A DNA stretch of 64,000 nucleotides from Pseudomonas sp. SJZ074 (GTDB lineage: Bacteria; Pseudomonadota; Gammaproteobacteria; Pseudomonadales; Pseudomonadaceae): positions 1 to 64,000 of the forward strand of contig NZ_VIUE01000004.1 of the NCBI RefSeq assembly GCF_007828215.1, given 5' to 3'. The number at the start of each line of letters is the position of its first letter. Within the stretch, counting starts at the first letter, position 1. A program made the translations under genes and the position numbers. Below the pieces are notes generated by a model, which did not search any database, was not told where the DNA came from, and worked only from the letters and a program-made list of their open reading frames with translations. Positions 39,301 to 47,300 of the stretch are shown here, piece by piece.

Positions 39301-41268
39301 GCCAGCCCGTTCATCGACGGTGATCGCCTGTACCGCACCGGCGACCGCTGCCGCTTCCTGGCCGATGGCAACATCGAATACCTCGGGCGCCTGGATCATC
39401 AGGTGAAGCTGCGCGGCCAGCGCATCGAGCTTGGTGAGATCGACGCCGCCATGTTGAACCTGCCGGACATCACTGGGGCCTGCACCCTGGTCATCGATAA
39501 CCGTCTGGTGGCGTTCTACAGCAGCAGCGCAGCGCAATCGGGCCTCGACACCCTGCTCGCCGCCCAATTGCCGGCCTACATGGTGCCGGCGGTGTGGGTC
39601 CACGTCCCGACGCTGCCGCTCAACAGCAACGGCAAGATCGACCGCAAGGCCCTGGCGGCCCTGCCCTTGCCGCAAACCCAGAAAGACTACGCCGCACCGC
39701 GCAACGCGCTGGAAAGCCTGTTGTGCCAGCTGTTCGGCGAGCTGCTCGGCGAAAGTCTGACCGGTGGCCGAGAGGTCGGCACCAGCGACAGCTTCTTCGC
39801 CTTGGGCGGTGATTCGATTCTCGGTCTGAAGCTGATCTCACGTCTGCGCGAACACGGCTACTCGCTGACGCCACGGGACCTGTTCCGCTCGCCCACCCCG
39901 GCGGCGCTGGCCCAGGTGACCACGGCCCTGCTGACCCAGGCCGAACAGGGCGAAGTCACCGGTGCGATGCCGTTGATGCCGTTACACCAGTGGTTCTTCG
40001 ACCAACAGCAACCCCAGGCCGCGCACTGGAACCAGTCCGTATTGGCCGACAGCGACCGGCGTCTTGAGCCAACAATCGTGCAGGCGGTGTTGGATCGCCT
40101 GGTCGCGCACCACGACGCCCTGCGCTTGCGCTTCGCCGAGGTCGATGGACAGTGGCAGGCCCGGATCGCCCCGGTGGCGCCGGCGCAACTGACTTGCTGC
40201 GAGCACCCGGACCAACTGCTGCAGGTCGCGCAAAGCCTGGACCTGCAACACGGTCCTCTGTTTGCCGCAGCCCTGCTGGAAGGTGAACCCCAGCGCCTGT
40301 ATCTGGTGGCTCATCACCTGGTGGTGGATGCGGTGTCCTGGGCGCCGCTGCTGGAGGATTTCCAACAGCTGTATTCAGGGCTGGAGCGCGACGAACAAAC
40401 CACCTTGCCGGCGAAAACCACCTCTTACCGCCAATGGGCCGAGCACCTGCATGCCCACGCCGCCAAGGTCGCGGGCGAACAGCGCTACTGGAGCACTCAG
40501 ATCAGCGTAAACCGGCCGCCAGTTGCCACGGTGGCCGAGCGCCGGACTCTGTCGACCCGTTGGGAGGCGACCCGCACCCACCAATGGCTGACCGAGTCCC
40601 ACGCAGCGTACCGCACGCAACCGGAAGAACTGTTGATCGCCGCCCTCGCCGCGACCCTGGCGGAAACCGAACGTCGCAGCGACATCGTCGTGGACCTGGA
40701 GCGCCACGGCCGCGATGCGCCTTTCGATGGCCTGGACGTCAGCCGCACGGTCGGCTGGTTCACCACGCTGTTCCCACTGCGCGTCAACGCCAGTGGCGCC
40801 CGTGGCGACCAGGTGCGCAACGCCAAGGAAGCCTTGCGTGCAGTGCCGGGCCAGGGCCTTGGTTACGGCTTGCTGCGTCAACGCGGTCAGTTGGCGGCCA
40901 GCCACGGCGACGTGCTGTTCAATTATCTGGGACACGAGCAGACGCCCGAGGGTTGGTTGCGCGCCAGCAGCCTGACCCCACCGGTGGACGTGTCGCCGGC
41001 AAACCGGGTGACCCACGCTCGCGAAGTGGTGGCGTGGCTGGAGGACGGCGTGTTGCGTGTCGAATGGCACAGCGTCACGCCGGAGGTCGACAGCCGCTTG
41101 CCCGCTCGTCTGCTGGAGCACCTGCAAGCACTGGTCGAGCACTGCCTCGATCCGCAGGCCGGCGCGCTGATGCCCTCGGACTTCCCGCTCGCCAAGGCGC
41201 TGAACCAGAAGTCCCTGGACAAACTGCTGGGCAAGCTCAAGACCAAACCGAACTCCCAAAGCCAGTGA
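27319..41268 (+). CDS. NRPS modules 2-5: four modules with terminal epimerase
   Basis: The protein has 4649 residues, with GCAGGA before the ATG. The order is C-A-T-C-A-T-C-A-T-C-A-T-E, with carrier serines at about 1020, 2090, 3131 and 4166. The specificity residues I read are: A1 D-I-W-E-L-T-A-D-D-K (Dab type), A2 D-S-A-E-L-G-T-V-D-K (closest to Orn D-V-G-E-I-G-S-I-D-K), A3 and A4 D-V-W-H-F-S-L-I-D-K (Ser). The first C domain starts EDVYPLSPLQQGMLFH, the style of D-accepting domains; the others start in the L-accepting style, with HHLVSDA, HHCATDD and HHSATDG sites. The terminal E domain keeps HHLVVDAVSW, RTVGWFT and NYLGH, so the second Ser should become D. A3 and A4 are almost identical in DNA (see repeats). 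Confidence 0.92.
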   Translation: MTTEKTTGNPIEDVYPLSPLQQGMLFHSLLHEDSGVYLMQDRYRIGGAIDEVAFLESWRQVVALHPSLRASFQWKSQKQPVQVIHREVKVPLDTLDLRGLAAHEQEARIRSLLEDEQKVGFNLSKPPLIHFRLVRLADESYEFIRSFHHILMDAWCISLVTVDFLKVYEALCNDRTPELKSPRPFRDYIQWLQRQDAGKAEQFWRGQLQGLNAPTPLTVDNGVTHDRYTDAVLVNDQLIHLSEQQTQALAAFCRSRRITPNTFFQGVWSLLLSRYSGQRDVVFGVTVAGRPADLTGVAEMIGLFINTLPLRVSVDPEASLGSWLSDLQGLNVDMRDFEHTPLTDIQGWSDFPRGETLFDSILVFENAPIDEQILEGGFQFSLEGMDHSVHTHYGLTVVILPGEQLGIRVSYDRERFEAATVERLLGHIASLVADMLAAPDAPLGSLELLAAEERQQLLGDWAVNPHDFPLDQSYAQLFAHQVAQRGGQVAAICDGESLTYAELDQRSTRLAHALREAGAGEDQLVALAAPRGLALLTMMIAVFKTGAAMLPLEVSHPPERLREILSLSRAPLLVASESCSALLDPLFSGLEQAPEALFAEACWRTGNDSPLPALGRPDSLAYVLFTSGSTGTPKGVMIEQRSMLNNIFGKVPALGLGAEDRIPQTASVAFDISVWQFLAAPVLGATVHILPDEVAHDPQRLLQVLASERLSVLEIVPSLMRTLLALCPCDLQLPDLRWVLPTGEALPPTVARDWFARFPDIALMNAYGPAECADDVAFQPIYEAPAAHISHMPIGQPTANNRLYVLDEALRPVPVGVAGEICVGGVGVGRGYLHDPQRTADAFIEHPQLEGRVYRTGDLGRWRADGVIEYLGRRDQQVKLRGHRIELTEIEHRLAQHPNVREAAVLLRENSVGEAWLVAYWSAHDDTLGSDGLGEHLRAQLPPYMVPAAFVCLDSLPLNNNGKVDRKTLAARELDWQADAQQSIAPRNPLETAVAAIWAEVLGRDTVGVEDNFFTLGGHSLLATQIVARLRSHFKLDLPLRTLFEQPTVALLAVNIAARQADAAAPQAAALKAPKAIPRPALLPLSFSQQRLWFIEQLTPGTTLFNIPFALHLKGELDVEALHASLNDLLARHEILRTGIHSTDGVPCQRISESLDIALPFEDLSGLTATAREGAQFTALQDTFEQPFDLTCPPLLRARLLRLAPGEHVLGIALHHLVSDAWSATIALRELALGYEARCNGAAAELPALPVQYADFALWQREHLQGAELKRQLDYWTSTLDRRDSEGSPLLALPTDHPRPSMQSYRAGIVQRELSADLSGRVQAFASRLGTTPFTVLFAGFAVLMHRLSGDATVLVGTPVTHREQPGTEGLLGILLNNLAIRADFAPQADFTALVQQVAERLRSGLQHQDLPFEQLVDSLQLPRSLSHAPLYQVMVAQQLAMESRLRFPGLEFEALDTPLRHSECDLDLHVLCPANAPIQLELMFALDLFVADSARQTLARLEYLLEQMLAEPQRPVAALPLLMDAEWQRTVVEWNRTEMTVPTHLTFAQLFEQQAEHTPERDALCFEGRRLSYSELNRRANQVAHYLRSRGVVANRPVALCVERSLELLVGLLGILKAGGAYVPLDPTYPVDRLAYMLEDAQPVLFLGQQGLLEQLGADLPRLRLDSDAALFADQPDDNLPPLAGPQDLAYIMYTSGSTGKPKGTLVTNGSVVNLAWARIHGLYRRYTDQPLRTSFNYSFAFDSSVAELILLLDGHSLYLTPEDVRYDPQALAQFFAQTRLDAFECTPAQLKALLESDGVRRGEVYLPRFVLFGGDAVDAQLWQRLPSIAGSRFFNTYGPTECTVDATGCAVDDFPARPIIGRPIANVRTYVLDGFLNPLPVGVPGELHIGGAGVTLGYLNRAEQTAKVFIEDPFSPQEGARMYKSGDLVRWLPDGQLEYLGRMDHQVKIRGFRVELGEIESLIGAQPGVRQAVVLAREDVPGDKRLVAYVTCDGQADVNAWRKTIGAALPDYMVPSAFVLLDELPLTDNGKLNRKALPAPDIQAAPDALDPPRSSAERQLAALWSELLKVPSTQIGRDSHFFYLGGHSLLAAALFARLRQQFATVPPLRSVFEHPTLEALAALLGEPLQAPAATFVAAPRPARLPLSFEQQRLWFLEQLSAGGGEYNVVSAVQLDGELDTRALQAALNSVVQRHEILRSRIVRESDGELALVIEPQVDFTLQLTTLEATSDTHWQQLTDEAIQAENGRRFDLASEVPIRATLLQRSDRAQALLLLTVHHCATDDASSQNLLNELGRCYSAHCQGTAAMLPELVLQYPDYALWQREPGQQTAFRSQLEYWRGQLEDGDYLLDLPTEQGRPNHLAPAAGAVQLQLPPALVGRLRQFAQQRGATLYMLMLSAAQLLLGRYANQRDVRVGSPVAQRPFAELQPLIGCFVNTVVMRADLDPSLDFEGLLGQVRNRVLDAQQHQDVPFDQVVEHLKPARSLGQTPLFQVLFAMQNADSSCQHWPSLQVSERAVNAQATKYDLNWEVYDGEVLSVLLEYRAALFSETTARRWLEQWQQLLEAMLDAPQTRLADWSPLAATERQRQLVEWNATERHYSGPTNLHTALSQQAALSPNAPALVFEGQRLTYAELDQRAQAVARALHAAGIGADDIVPVCMERSVDMVVALLGIVHAGAAWLPLDPELPAGRLAFLIEDADAKVSLTQAQWLSRLPAGHQAWTLDTLPQAPAFDPLSVAANDLAYMLYTSGSTGQPKGVMNEHGALMNRLYWMQDAFPIGPNDRVLQKTPYSFDVSVWEFFWPLITGATLVVARPDGHRDPAYLSQLIQQEQVTTLHFVPSMLRAFVEEPSLVDCHSLRQVFASGEALPVDLVRRFMGRHPAALVNLYGPTEAAIDVSVWRCSVDDVIVPIGKPIANLRLYILDESQQPLPIGSIGELYIGGVGVARGYLKRPDLTEERFLASPFIDGDRLYRTGDRCRFLADGNIEYLGRLDHQVKLRGQRIELGEIDADLLAQSGVRDAATLLLEQRLVSFWCGDADEAAIRSALSDNLPAHMLPSFFVQLDSLPLNSNGKLDRKALAATPLPEHHSDRPYIAPRTAMQSALCELFSEVLECASVGIEAHFFQLGGHSLLATRLVSRVRERLGVSLPLAVVFEQPTVAALADYLGVATADESITSQPRPAALPLGLAQKRFWMLSRLVPDSREYHMPFALTLRGELQVRVLREAFEQVSQRHLVLRSRIVEVQGEPQLLIDDHGPALAVTAVATQDWRATCATAQAELMAPFDLAAAAPWRAHLLQRQDSDENLLLVCLHHSATDGWAMQLLIDELTQAYAAGLDGQSPAWTPLEIDYVDFALWQQHPDTQARRNASLTYWKNHLDQDDYQLDLPIDHPRGAEADRRARQLIVNLGAQRAESIRQFARQRGTTTYVVLASALSALLARYSGQREIRLGTPADQRDQPQAQTLLACLVNTLVIRSEVDQRAPAEQLLASLEADLRAAQAHADLPFATLVGAVAQHRDLNRTPLFQVLFSLNYGRVDSSQWPGLEVEEQVLPVIDAKFEQSWEVQDDGSDMTLALEYQAALFEESTMQRWSAQWCALLDALVAAPGRTLIELFPQQQDQQQLDRWNATERHYSGPTNLHTALSQQAALSPNAPALVFEGQRLTYAELDQRAQAVARALRATGIGADDIVPVCMERSVDMVVALLGIVHAGAAWLPLDPELPAGRLAFLIEDADAKVSLTQAQWLSRLPAGHQAWTLDTLPQAPAFDPISVAANDLAYVLYTSGSTGQPKGVMNEHGALMNRLYWMQDAFPIGPNDRVLQKTPYSFDVSVWEFFWPLITGATLVVARPDGHRDPAYLSQLIQQEQVTTLHFVPSMLRAFVEEPSLVDCHSLRQVFASGEALPVDLVRRFMGRHPAALVNLYGPTEAAIDVSVWRCSVDDVIVPIGKPIANLRLYILDESLQPLPIGSIGELYIGGVGVARGYLKRPDLTEERFLASPFIDGDRLYRTGDRCRFLADGNIEYLGRLDHQVKLRGQRIELGEIDAAMLNLPDITGACTLVIDNRLVAFYSSSAAQSGLDTLLAAQLPAYMVPAVWVHVPTLPLNSNGKIDRKALAALPLPQTQKDYAAPRNALESLLCQLFGELLGESLTGGREVGTSDSFFALGGDSILGLKLISRLREHGYSLTPRDLFRSPTPAALAQVTTALLTQAEQGEVTGAMPLMPLHQWFFDQQQPQAAHWNQSVLADSDRRLEPTIVQAVLDRLVAHHDALRLRFAEVDGQWQARIAPVAPAQLTCCEHPDQLLQVAQSLDLQHGPLFAAALLEGEPQRLYLVAHHLVVDAVSWAPLLEDFQQLYSGLERDEQTTLPAKTTSYRQWAEHLHAHAAKVAGEQRYWSTQISVNRPPVATVAERRTLSTRWEATRTHQWLTESHAAYRTQPEELLIAALAATLAETERRSDIVVDLERHGRDAPFDGLDVSRTVGWFTTLFPLRVNASGARGDQVRNAKEALRAVPGQGLGYGLLRQRGQLAASHGDVLFNYLGHEQTPEGWLRASSLTPPVDVSPANRVTHAREVVAWLEDGVLRVEWHSVTPEVDSRLPARLLEHLQALVEHCLDPQAGALMPSDFPLAKALNQKSLDKLLGKLKTKPNSQSQ
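35101..36352 (+). repeat. Near-identical adenylation-domain repeat, copy 1 (A3, Ser)
   Basis: This 1.25-kb block is almost the same as 38197-39448, exactly one module (3096 bases) further on. It runs from the C-A linker (WNATERHYSGPTN) to RIELGEIDA near the end of the A domain. By eye I saw roughly 20 base differences, mostly in the first half, and the last ~500 bases have only about one. Confidence 0.9.
38197..39448 (+). repeat. Near-identical adenylation-domain repeat, copy 2 (A4, Ser)
   Basis: This is the second copy of the A-domain block. Flanking C and T domains differ clearly between the two modules, so only the adenylation part was duplicated or converted. The two domains share the same Ser signature. 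Confidence 0.9.
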
Positions 41269-41278
41269 GTGGCGCAGC

Positions 41279-41310
41279 CGCCGCGGGGTCATCGCCCGAC
41301 CACCGCGGCG
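41279..41310 (+). promoter_or_regulatory. Hairpin in the gap between NRPS modules 2-5 and 6-7
   Basis: The arms CGCCGCGGGGTC (41279-41290) and GACCACCGCGGCG (41298-41310) pair over 12 base pairs with one bulged A and a 7-base loop. It sits in the 76-base gap after a stop codon inside the operon. It has no U-tract, so it could slow polymerase, protect a 3' end or be an RNA processing point. Confidence 0.5.
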
Positions 41311-41344
41311 TCAGCCCGACACTCACTGTTTTCAAGCCTTTGAA

Positions 41345-44300
41345 ATGGACCAAGCAAGCATGAACAACATCGAAGACATCTACTCCCTTTCGCCGACCCA
41401 GCACGGCCTGCTGTTCCACAGTGTCTTTGAACCGGATTCGCGGGTGTACTACCAGCAATTGAGCCTGGAAATGAACGGCCCGCTGCAACTCAATGCCTTT
41501 CGCGGCGCCTGGCAGGCGCTGATGCAGCGCCACGCCGTGCTGCGCAGCGCGTTTCTCTGGGAAGAGCTGGACGATGCCTATCAGGTGGTGCAGCAGGACG
41601 TCGACCTGCCCCTGACCGAACTGGACTGGCAGGACCGTACCGACCCACAGGCCGACCTGGAAAAATTGGGCCTGGAGCAACGGGCACAACCCCTGGAGTT
41701 GAATGAATCGCCGCTGATGCGCGTCTGCCTGGTGCGCCTGGCCCCCGAGCGCTGGCACCTGATCTGGACCTTCCATCACATCCTCATGGACGGCTGGAGC
41801 GTCGGCATCGCGGTGCAGGAATGGTTGGCGCTCTACTACGAGCAAGCCCATGGCCGCCCCGCCCACCTGCCACCGACCCGTGCCTACCGCGACTACATCG
41901 CCTGGCTGGCGGAGCAGGACATGGCGGCTACCGAAGGCTTCTGGCGCGAGCAGTTGCAGGACCTGAGCGAACCGACCCCGCTGCCCAACTTCGCCGTACG
42001 CGAGGCCGCGCCTGCCGGAGCGCCTTTCGCCGAGCGGGAAAGCCGGCTGGATGCCAGCGAAACCGAGCAACTGTCGCAGTTCGCTCGCCGCCACGACCTG
42101 ACCATCAACACCCTGATCCAGGGCGCCTGGGCGTTGCTGCTGGGCCAGCACGCCGGGCGTGATGACGTGGTCTACGGCGTCACCGTCGCCGGCCGCCCGG
42201 AGAACCTGGCGGCGGTCGACAGCACCGTCGGGCTGTTCATCAACACCCTGCCGCTGCGGGTACAGTGGGCCGACAGCCCGACACTGGTGGATTGGCTGCA
42301 GCAGTTGCAGCACGCCAACAGCGACCTGCGCCACCACGCCTACCTGCCGCTGGGCAAACTCAAGTCGATGACGCGCATTGCCGCCGAACAGGCGCTGTTC
42401 GATTCGATCCTGGTGTTCGAGAATTTCCCGGTCACCGATGCGCTGAATCAGGACACCGGCGGCTTGAGTTTCAGCGCCCCGGCCAGCGAACAGCAAGCCG
42501 ACGGCATCACCCTGACCCAGGGCCGTAACCACTTCCCGCTGTCGCTGATCGTGATGCCGGACAAACAGTTGCATTATCTGATCAGCTACGACCGCAGCCG
42601 CTTCAGCGACGCCGAGGTCGCGGTGCTGTCCGCACAGCTACGCTCGATCCTGTTGGCGATGACCGCGCAAGCCCGGTGCCGGGTCAACGAACTGGAATGG
42701 CTGAGCGCGGAAGAACGCCAGCAATTGATGGTACAGGGGCTTGGCGCGCAACTGCCGGTACCCCAGGACGGCCTGCACCAGCGTTTCGAACAGCAAGTGG
42801 CCGCCTATCCCGAGCAACTGGCGGTACGCGATCGCCAAGTGGCGCTGACCTACCGTGAACTCGATCGACAGGCCAACCGCCTCAGCCACTACCTGCACGC
42901 CCAAGGCATCGGCCACGACAGCGTGGTCGCCCTGGCCATGGAACGCAGCGCCGATTTCGTCGTTGCCCTGCTCGCCACTCTCAAGGCCGGCGCGGCGTAC
43001 CTGCCACTGGACATCAAGCAGCCCGCCGGCCGCCTGGTCGATGTGCTGGTGGACAGCCGCGCCGCGCTGCTGATCGGCGCCAGCCCTTCACCGCTGCTCA
43101 AGGGCCTGGCCGAGCACACGCCGACGCTGTGGCTGACCGAACAGGCCCAGGCCATCGCCGCCCAGCAGGACACACCACCCGTCGTGGCCCACAGCCCGAG
43201 CGATGCCGCCTATGTGATCTACACCTCGGGCTCCACTGGCACGCCCAAGGGTGTGGTGGTCGAGCACCGGTCCATCGTCGACTACCTGACGGCGGTACAA
43301 GCCGTGCTCAACCCGCCGGCGGCCGCCCGCTACGGCTTGCTGTCGAGCATCGCCGCCGACCTCGGCCATACCCAGCTGTTCGGTGCGCTGTGCAGCGGCG
43401 CCAGCCTGTTGCTGGTGGATGAAGACAGCGGTTTCAGCCCACTGGCCCTGGCCGAACTCTTCGACCAGCATCCGGTGGATGTACTGAAAATCACCCCAAG
43501 CCACCTCGCCGGCCTGTTGCAGGCGCTGCCCGATGCGCGCCTGCTGCCGCGCGCGCTGCTGGTGTTCGGTGGCGACGCCCTCAGCCCGGCGCTGCTGGAG
43601 CAAGTGAACCGTCTGGCACCGGACTTGAAGGTGTTCAACCACTATGGCCCGAGCGAAGCGACCGTCGGCGCCATCGCGACCGAACTGCCGGCAGGCCTGC
43701 GCAGCATCGCCCTCGGCCGGCCGCTGCCGAACCGTCAACTGCAGGTGGTCGATGGCAACGGTCGCCTGGCGGCCATCGGCGTGTCCGGTGAACTGCTGAT
43801 CAGCGGCGCCCTGGCCCGGGGTTACCTGCACCGGGACGACCTCACCGCCGAACGCTTCCATCTCGATGCCAACGACCAACGCTGGTACCGCACCGGCGAC
43901 CGCGTGCGCTGGCAAGTCGACGGTCAGATCGCGTTCCTTGGCCGCGTCGACAGCCAGGTGAAGATCCGTGGCAACCGCCTGGAACTGGGCGAAGTCGAGG
44001 CGCAGATCAAGCGCCTGTCACCGCTGATCGAGCAGGCACTGGTGCGCGTCGTGGAGCTGGACGGCAGCCCACGCCTGGTGGCCTGGCTGGTGGCCAGCCA
44101 ATCGATTTCCCCCGCCAAGCTGCGCAATGACCTCAGCGCCCGCGTACCGGATTACATGGTGCCGGCGCATTTCATCACCCTGGATGAACTGCCCCTCACC
44201 CGCAATGGCAAAGTCGACGTCCAGCGTTTGCCGACCCCGCAAAAACCCACCGATGACAGCGCCAGCCACGTCGCCCCACGCAATGAAGTCGAGACCCTGC

Positions 44301-47300
44301 TGGCCGAGATCTGGCAGGACGTGCTCAAGCTGGAGCGGGTTGGCGTACACGACAACTTCTTCGCCCTGGGCGGCGACTCGATCATCAACTTGCAGATCAT
44401 CGCCCGCGCCAACCAGCAAGGGCTCAAGCTCACGCCTCGGCAGTTGTTCGAGAACCGCACCATCGCCGACATCGCCCGGGTCCTGGGTGCCGATGCCGGC
44501 CAGGGAGTGGCGCAAAACCTTGCCGATGGCTACGAGCTGCCACTGGGCGCCGGCCAACGGGCGCGGCTGCAACAAGGCCCGCTCGCGGCCACCTGGCGCT
44601 GTGTGGCGCTGGCCCAGGCCATCGACAGCAACTTGCTGGGCCAAGCGATCAGCGCCTTGCAACAACATCACCAGGCCTTGCGCCTGGCTCTGAACGCGTT
44701 GCCCGACGGGCAATGGCAGCAACGGGTACTGGGCGCGGCCAAGGCAGCGGTGATCAGCCACGAGAAACTGACCGTGTGCGACCCGGTGCACTTGCAAGCC
44801 CTGGCCCAGGCCGGTGTCGACGCGCTTGAACTCGACGCCGGCCAGACCTTGCACGCCTGCCTGCTGGACGTGGATGGCAAGCCGTCCCTGCTGTTGGCCG
44901 CTCACCCCCTGTGCGTGGACGAGGCGTCCTGGTCGCTGTTGCTTGCCGACCTCAACCTGGCGCTGGCACAACTGACGTATCACCGGCCGGTCCGCCTGTC
45001 CTATGCCGGCGGCGATTTCAGCCAATGGACGCGACATCAGCAGGCCCATGCACAAAGCGACGCCCTGGATGATGCCTGGGAACACTGGCTGCAATACGCC
45101 GGGATAGAGCCGCTGCAACTGCCGGAAAGCGAGCAACCCACCAGCGTGGTCGAGCAAGCCCTGCCAGCCACCACCTCCAGTGAACTCAAACGTGTGGCCG
45201 AGGTGCTGCAGCTGGACTGGAACAACCTGCTGGCCGCTGCCGTGGTCGAACAAGGCCGGGCGCTGTGCGGCGACGGTCTGATTGCACTGGAGGTTCAAGG
45301 CACACGTCCCACCACCGAGCGCTTGCCCGTCGATGCCCCCATCGCCGTAGCCGACCTCGAACCGGCACGTATCCTCGGCCCTCTGGATCTGGCCGTGCCG
45401 TACTTCCTCCAGACCGAAGGCGACAGCCTGCTGCAACGGGTGCAGGCCCTGGTTGCGCAGATGCGCGCTTACCCGCAACACGGTGTTGACTACGGCGCCC
45501 TGCGTTATCTGTCGGACAACACTTACCTGCAAGAGCCCCTGCGCGACCTGCCGGCGGCAGCGGTCGCCATTCGCTGGTTGGGCAACCTCGACAGCCATCG
45601 CGAGGAGCACGGCATCCTCACCGGGGTCGAAGCGGCAAACCCATTGGCGGCGTCGGCCTGCCCGCTGACACTCGATGCCTGGTGGCAGGACGACTGCCTG
45701 CACCTGCGCAGCCAGGGCGCCCTGGCCGCCAGTTGGGCACCACGGCTCATGCAGCGCCTGGTCGAACTCGCCGGGCTGCACAGCGCAGCCGACCTGCGCC
45801 CCGCCAGCCAGGCCTTCCCGCTGTGCCACAAGCAAGCGGCGACCTTGGCGGCCGAGCCTCTGGACTGGTCGAACATCGAAGACGTCTACCCGTTGTCGTC
45901 GATGCAACAGGGCATGCTCCTGCACACTCTGCTGCAACCCCACAGCGGTATCTACCTGATGCAGCAACGCTACAGCTGGGACGGCGTGTTGCAACGCCCG
46001 GCCATGGAAGCGGCCTGGCAGTTGTTCCTGCAACGGCACCCGATGATGCGCACTGCGTTCTGGTGGCAGGAAGACCACGAGCCATTGCAATGCGTCTACC
46101 GGCAAACCCATCGGGCCTTCGACTGGCAGGACCTGCGCCATCTCGATGAAGAACAACAGCGCCTGGCGATGGACCAGGCCCTGGAAGCGCAACGCCTGCA
46201 AGGCTTCGACATGGCCTGTGCGCCGTTGACCCATTTGCGGGTGTTCCAACTCGATGAGCGCCGCTTCGCCGTGGTGCGCAGCTTCCACCACATCCTCACC
46301 GACGCCTGGTGCTTCGGCCTGTTGATGGAAGACCTGCTGGCGATCTACCAGGCCCTCGTGCGCCAGGAGCCCGTGGCTCGTCCGCGCCTGCGTTCGTTCC
46401 GCGGCTACATGAGCTGGCTGGAGCGTCATGACATGGCCGCCGCGCACGCCTTCTGGCAAGCGGAAATGGCCGGCTTCAGCGAGCCGACGCCGCTGCACGT
46501 GGACAGCCCTGTCGCCCGTCCCGAGCAGGCGCCGGAGCAAGTCGGCGATTTCGACCAGACGCTGAGCATCGCCCAGACCCAGCGTTTGCAGCAGCTGTGC
46601 CAGCAATACCAACTGACGCCGAACACCTGGATCCAGGGCGCCTGGGCATTGCTGCTGTCGCGCTACAGCGGCAACCGCGACGTGCTGTTCGGCGTCACCG
46701 TGGCCGGTCGCCCGACCGATCTGGCCGGCGTCGAGGAAATGGTCGGGCTGTTCATCAACAGCCTGCCGCTGCGGGTCGATGTCGATCCGCAAGCGCCGGT
46801 CGCCGACTGGCTGCAAGCGCTGCTGTCACACAACGCACAGCTGCGCGAGCATGAAAGCGCATCGTTGGTGGACATCCAGCGTTGCAGCGAAGTACCCCGT
46901 GGCCAGCAGTTGTTCGACAGCCTGGTGGTGTTCGAGAACGCCCCGCTGGACATCAGCAGCGTGCAACTGGACGCCTTCAGCATCGACATCTACGAAGACC
47001 GGGTGCACACCAACTTCCCGATGACGGTGGTGCTGTACCCCGGCGACCGCCTGGGCATCCGCCTGTCCTATGACAGCCAGCGCTTCAGCACCGACACCGT
47101 GCAGCGCATGCTCGGCCATTTGGTGCAACTGCTGTCGAGCATGCTCGACCAGCCACAAGCGCCGCTGGGCAGCCTGCACATGCTCCCCGAAACGGAGCGC
47201 CAGCAGTTGCAGATCGAGTGCAACCGCAGCGCCGTGGACTTCCCGCTGGAGCGCGGCTATGCGGCGCTGTTCGCCGAGCAGGTGCAGCGCCGTGCGCAAC

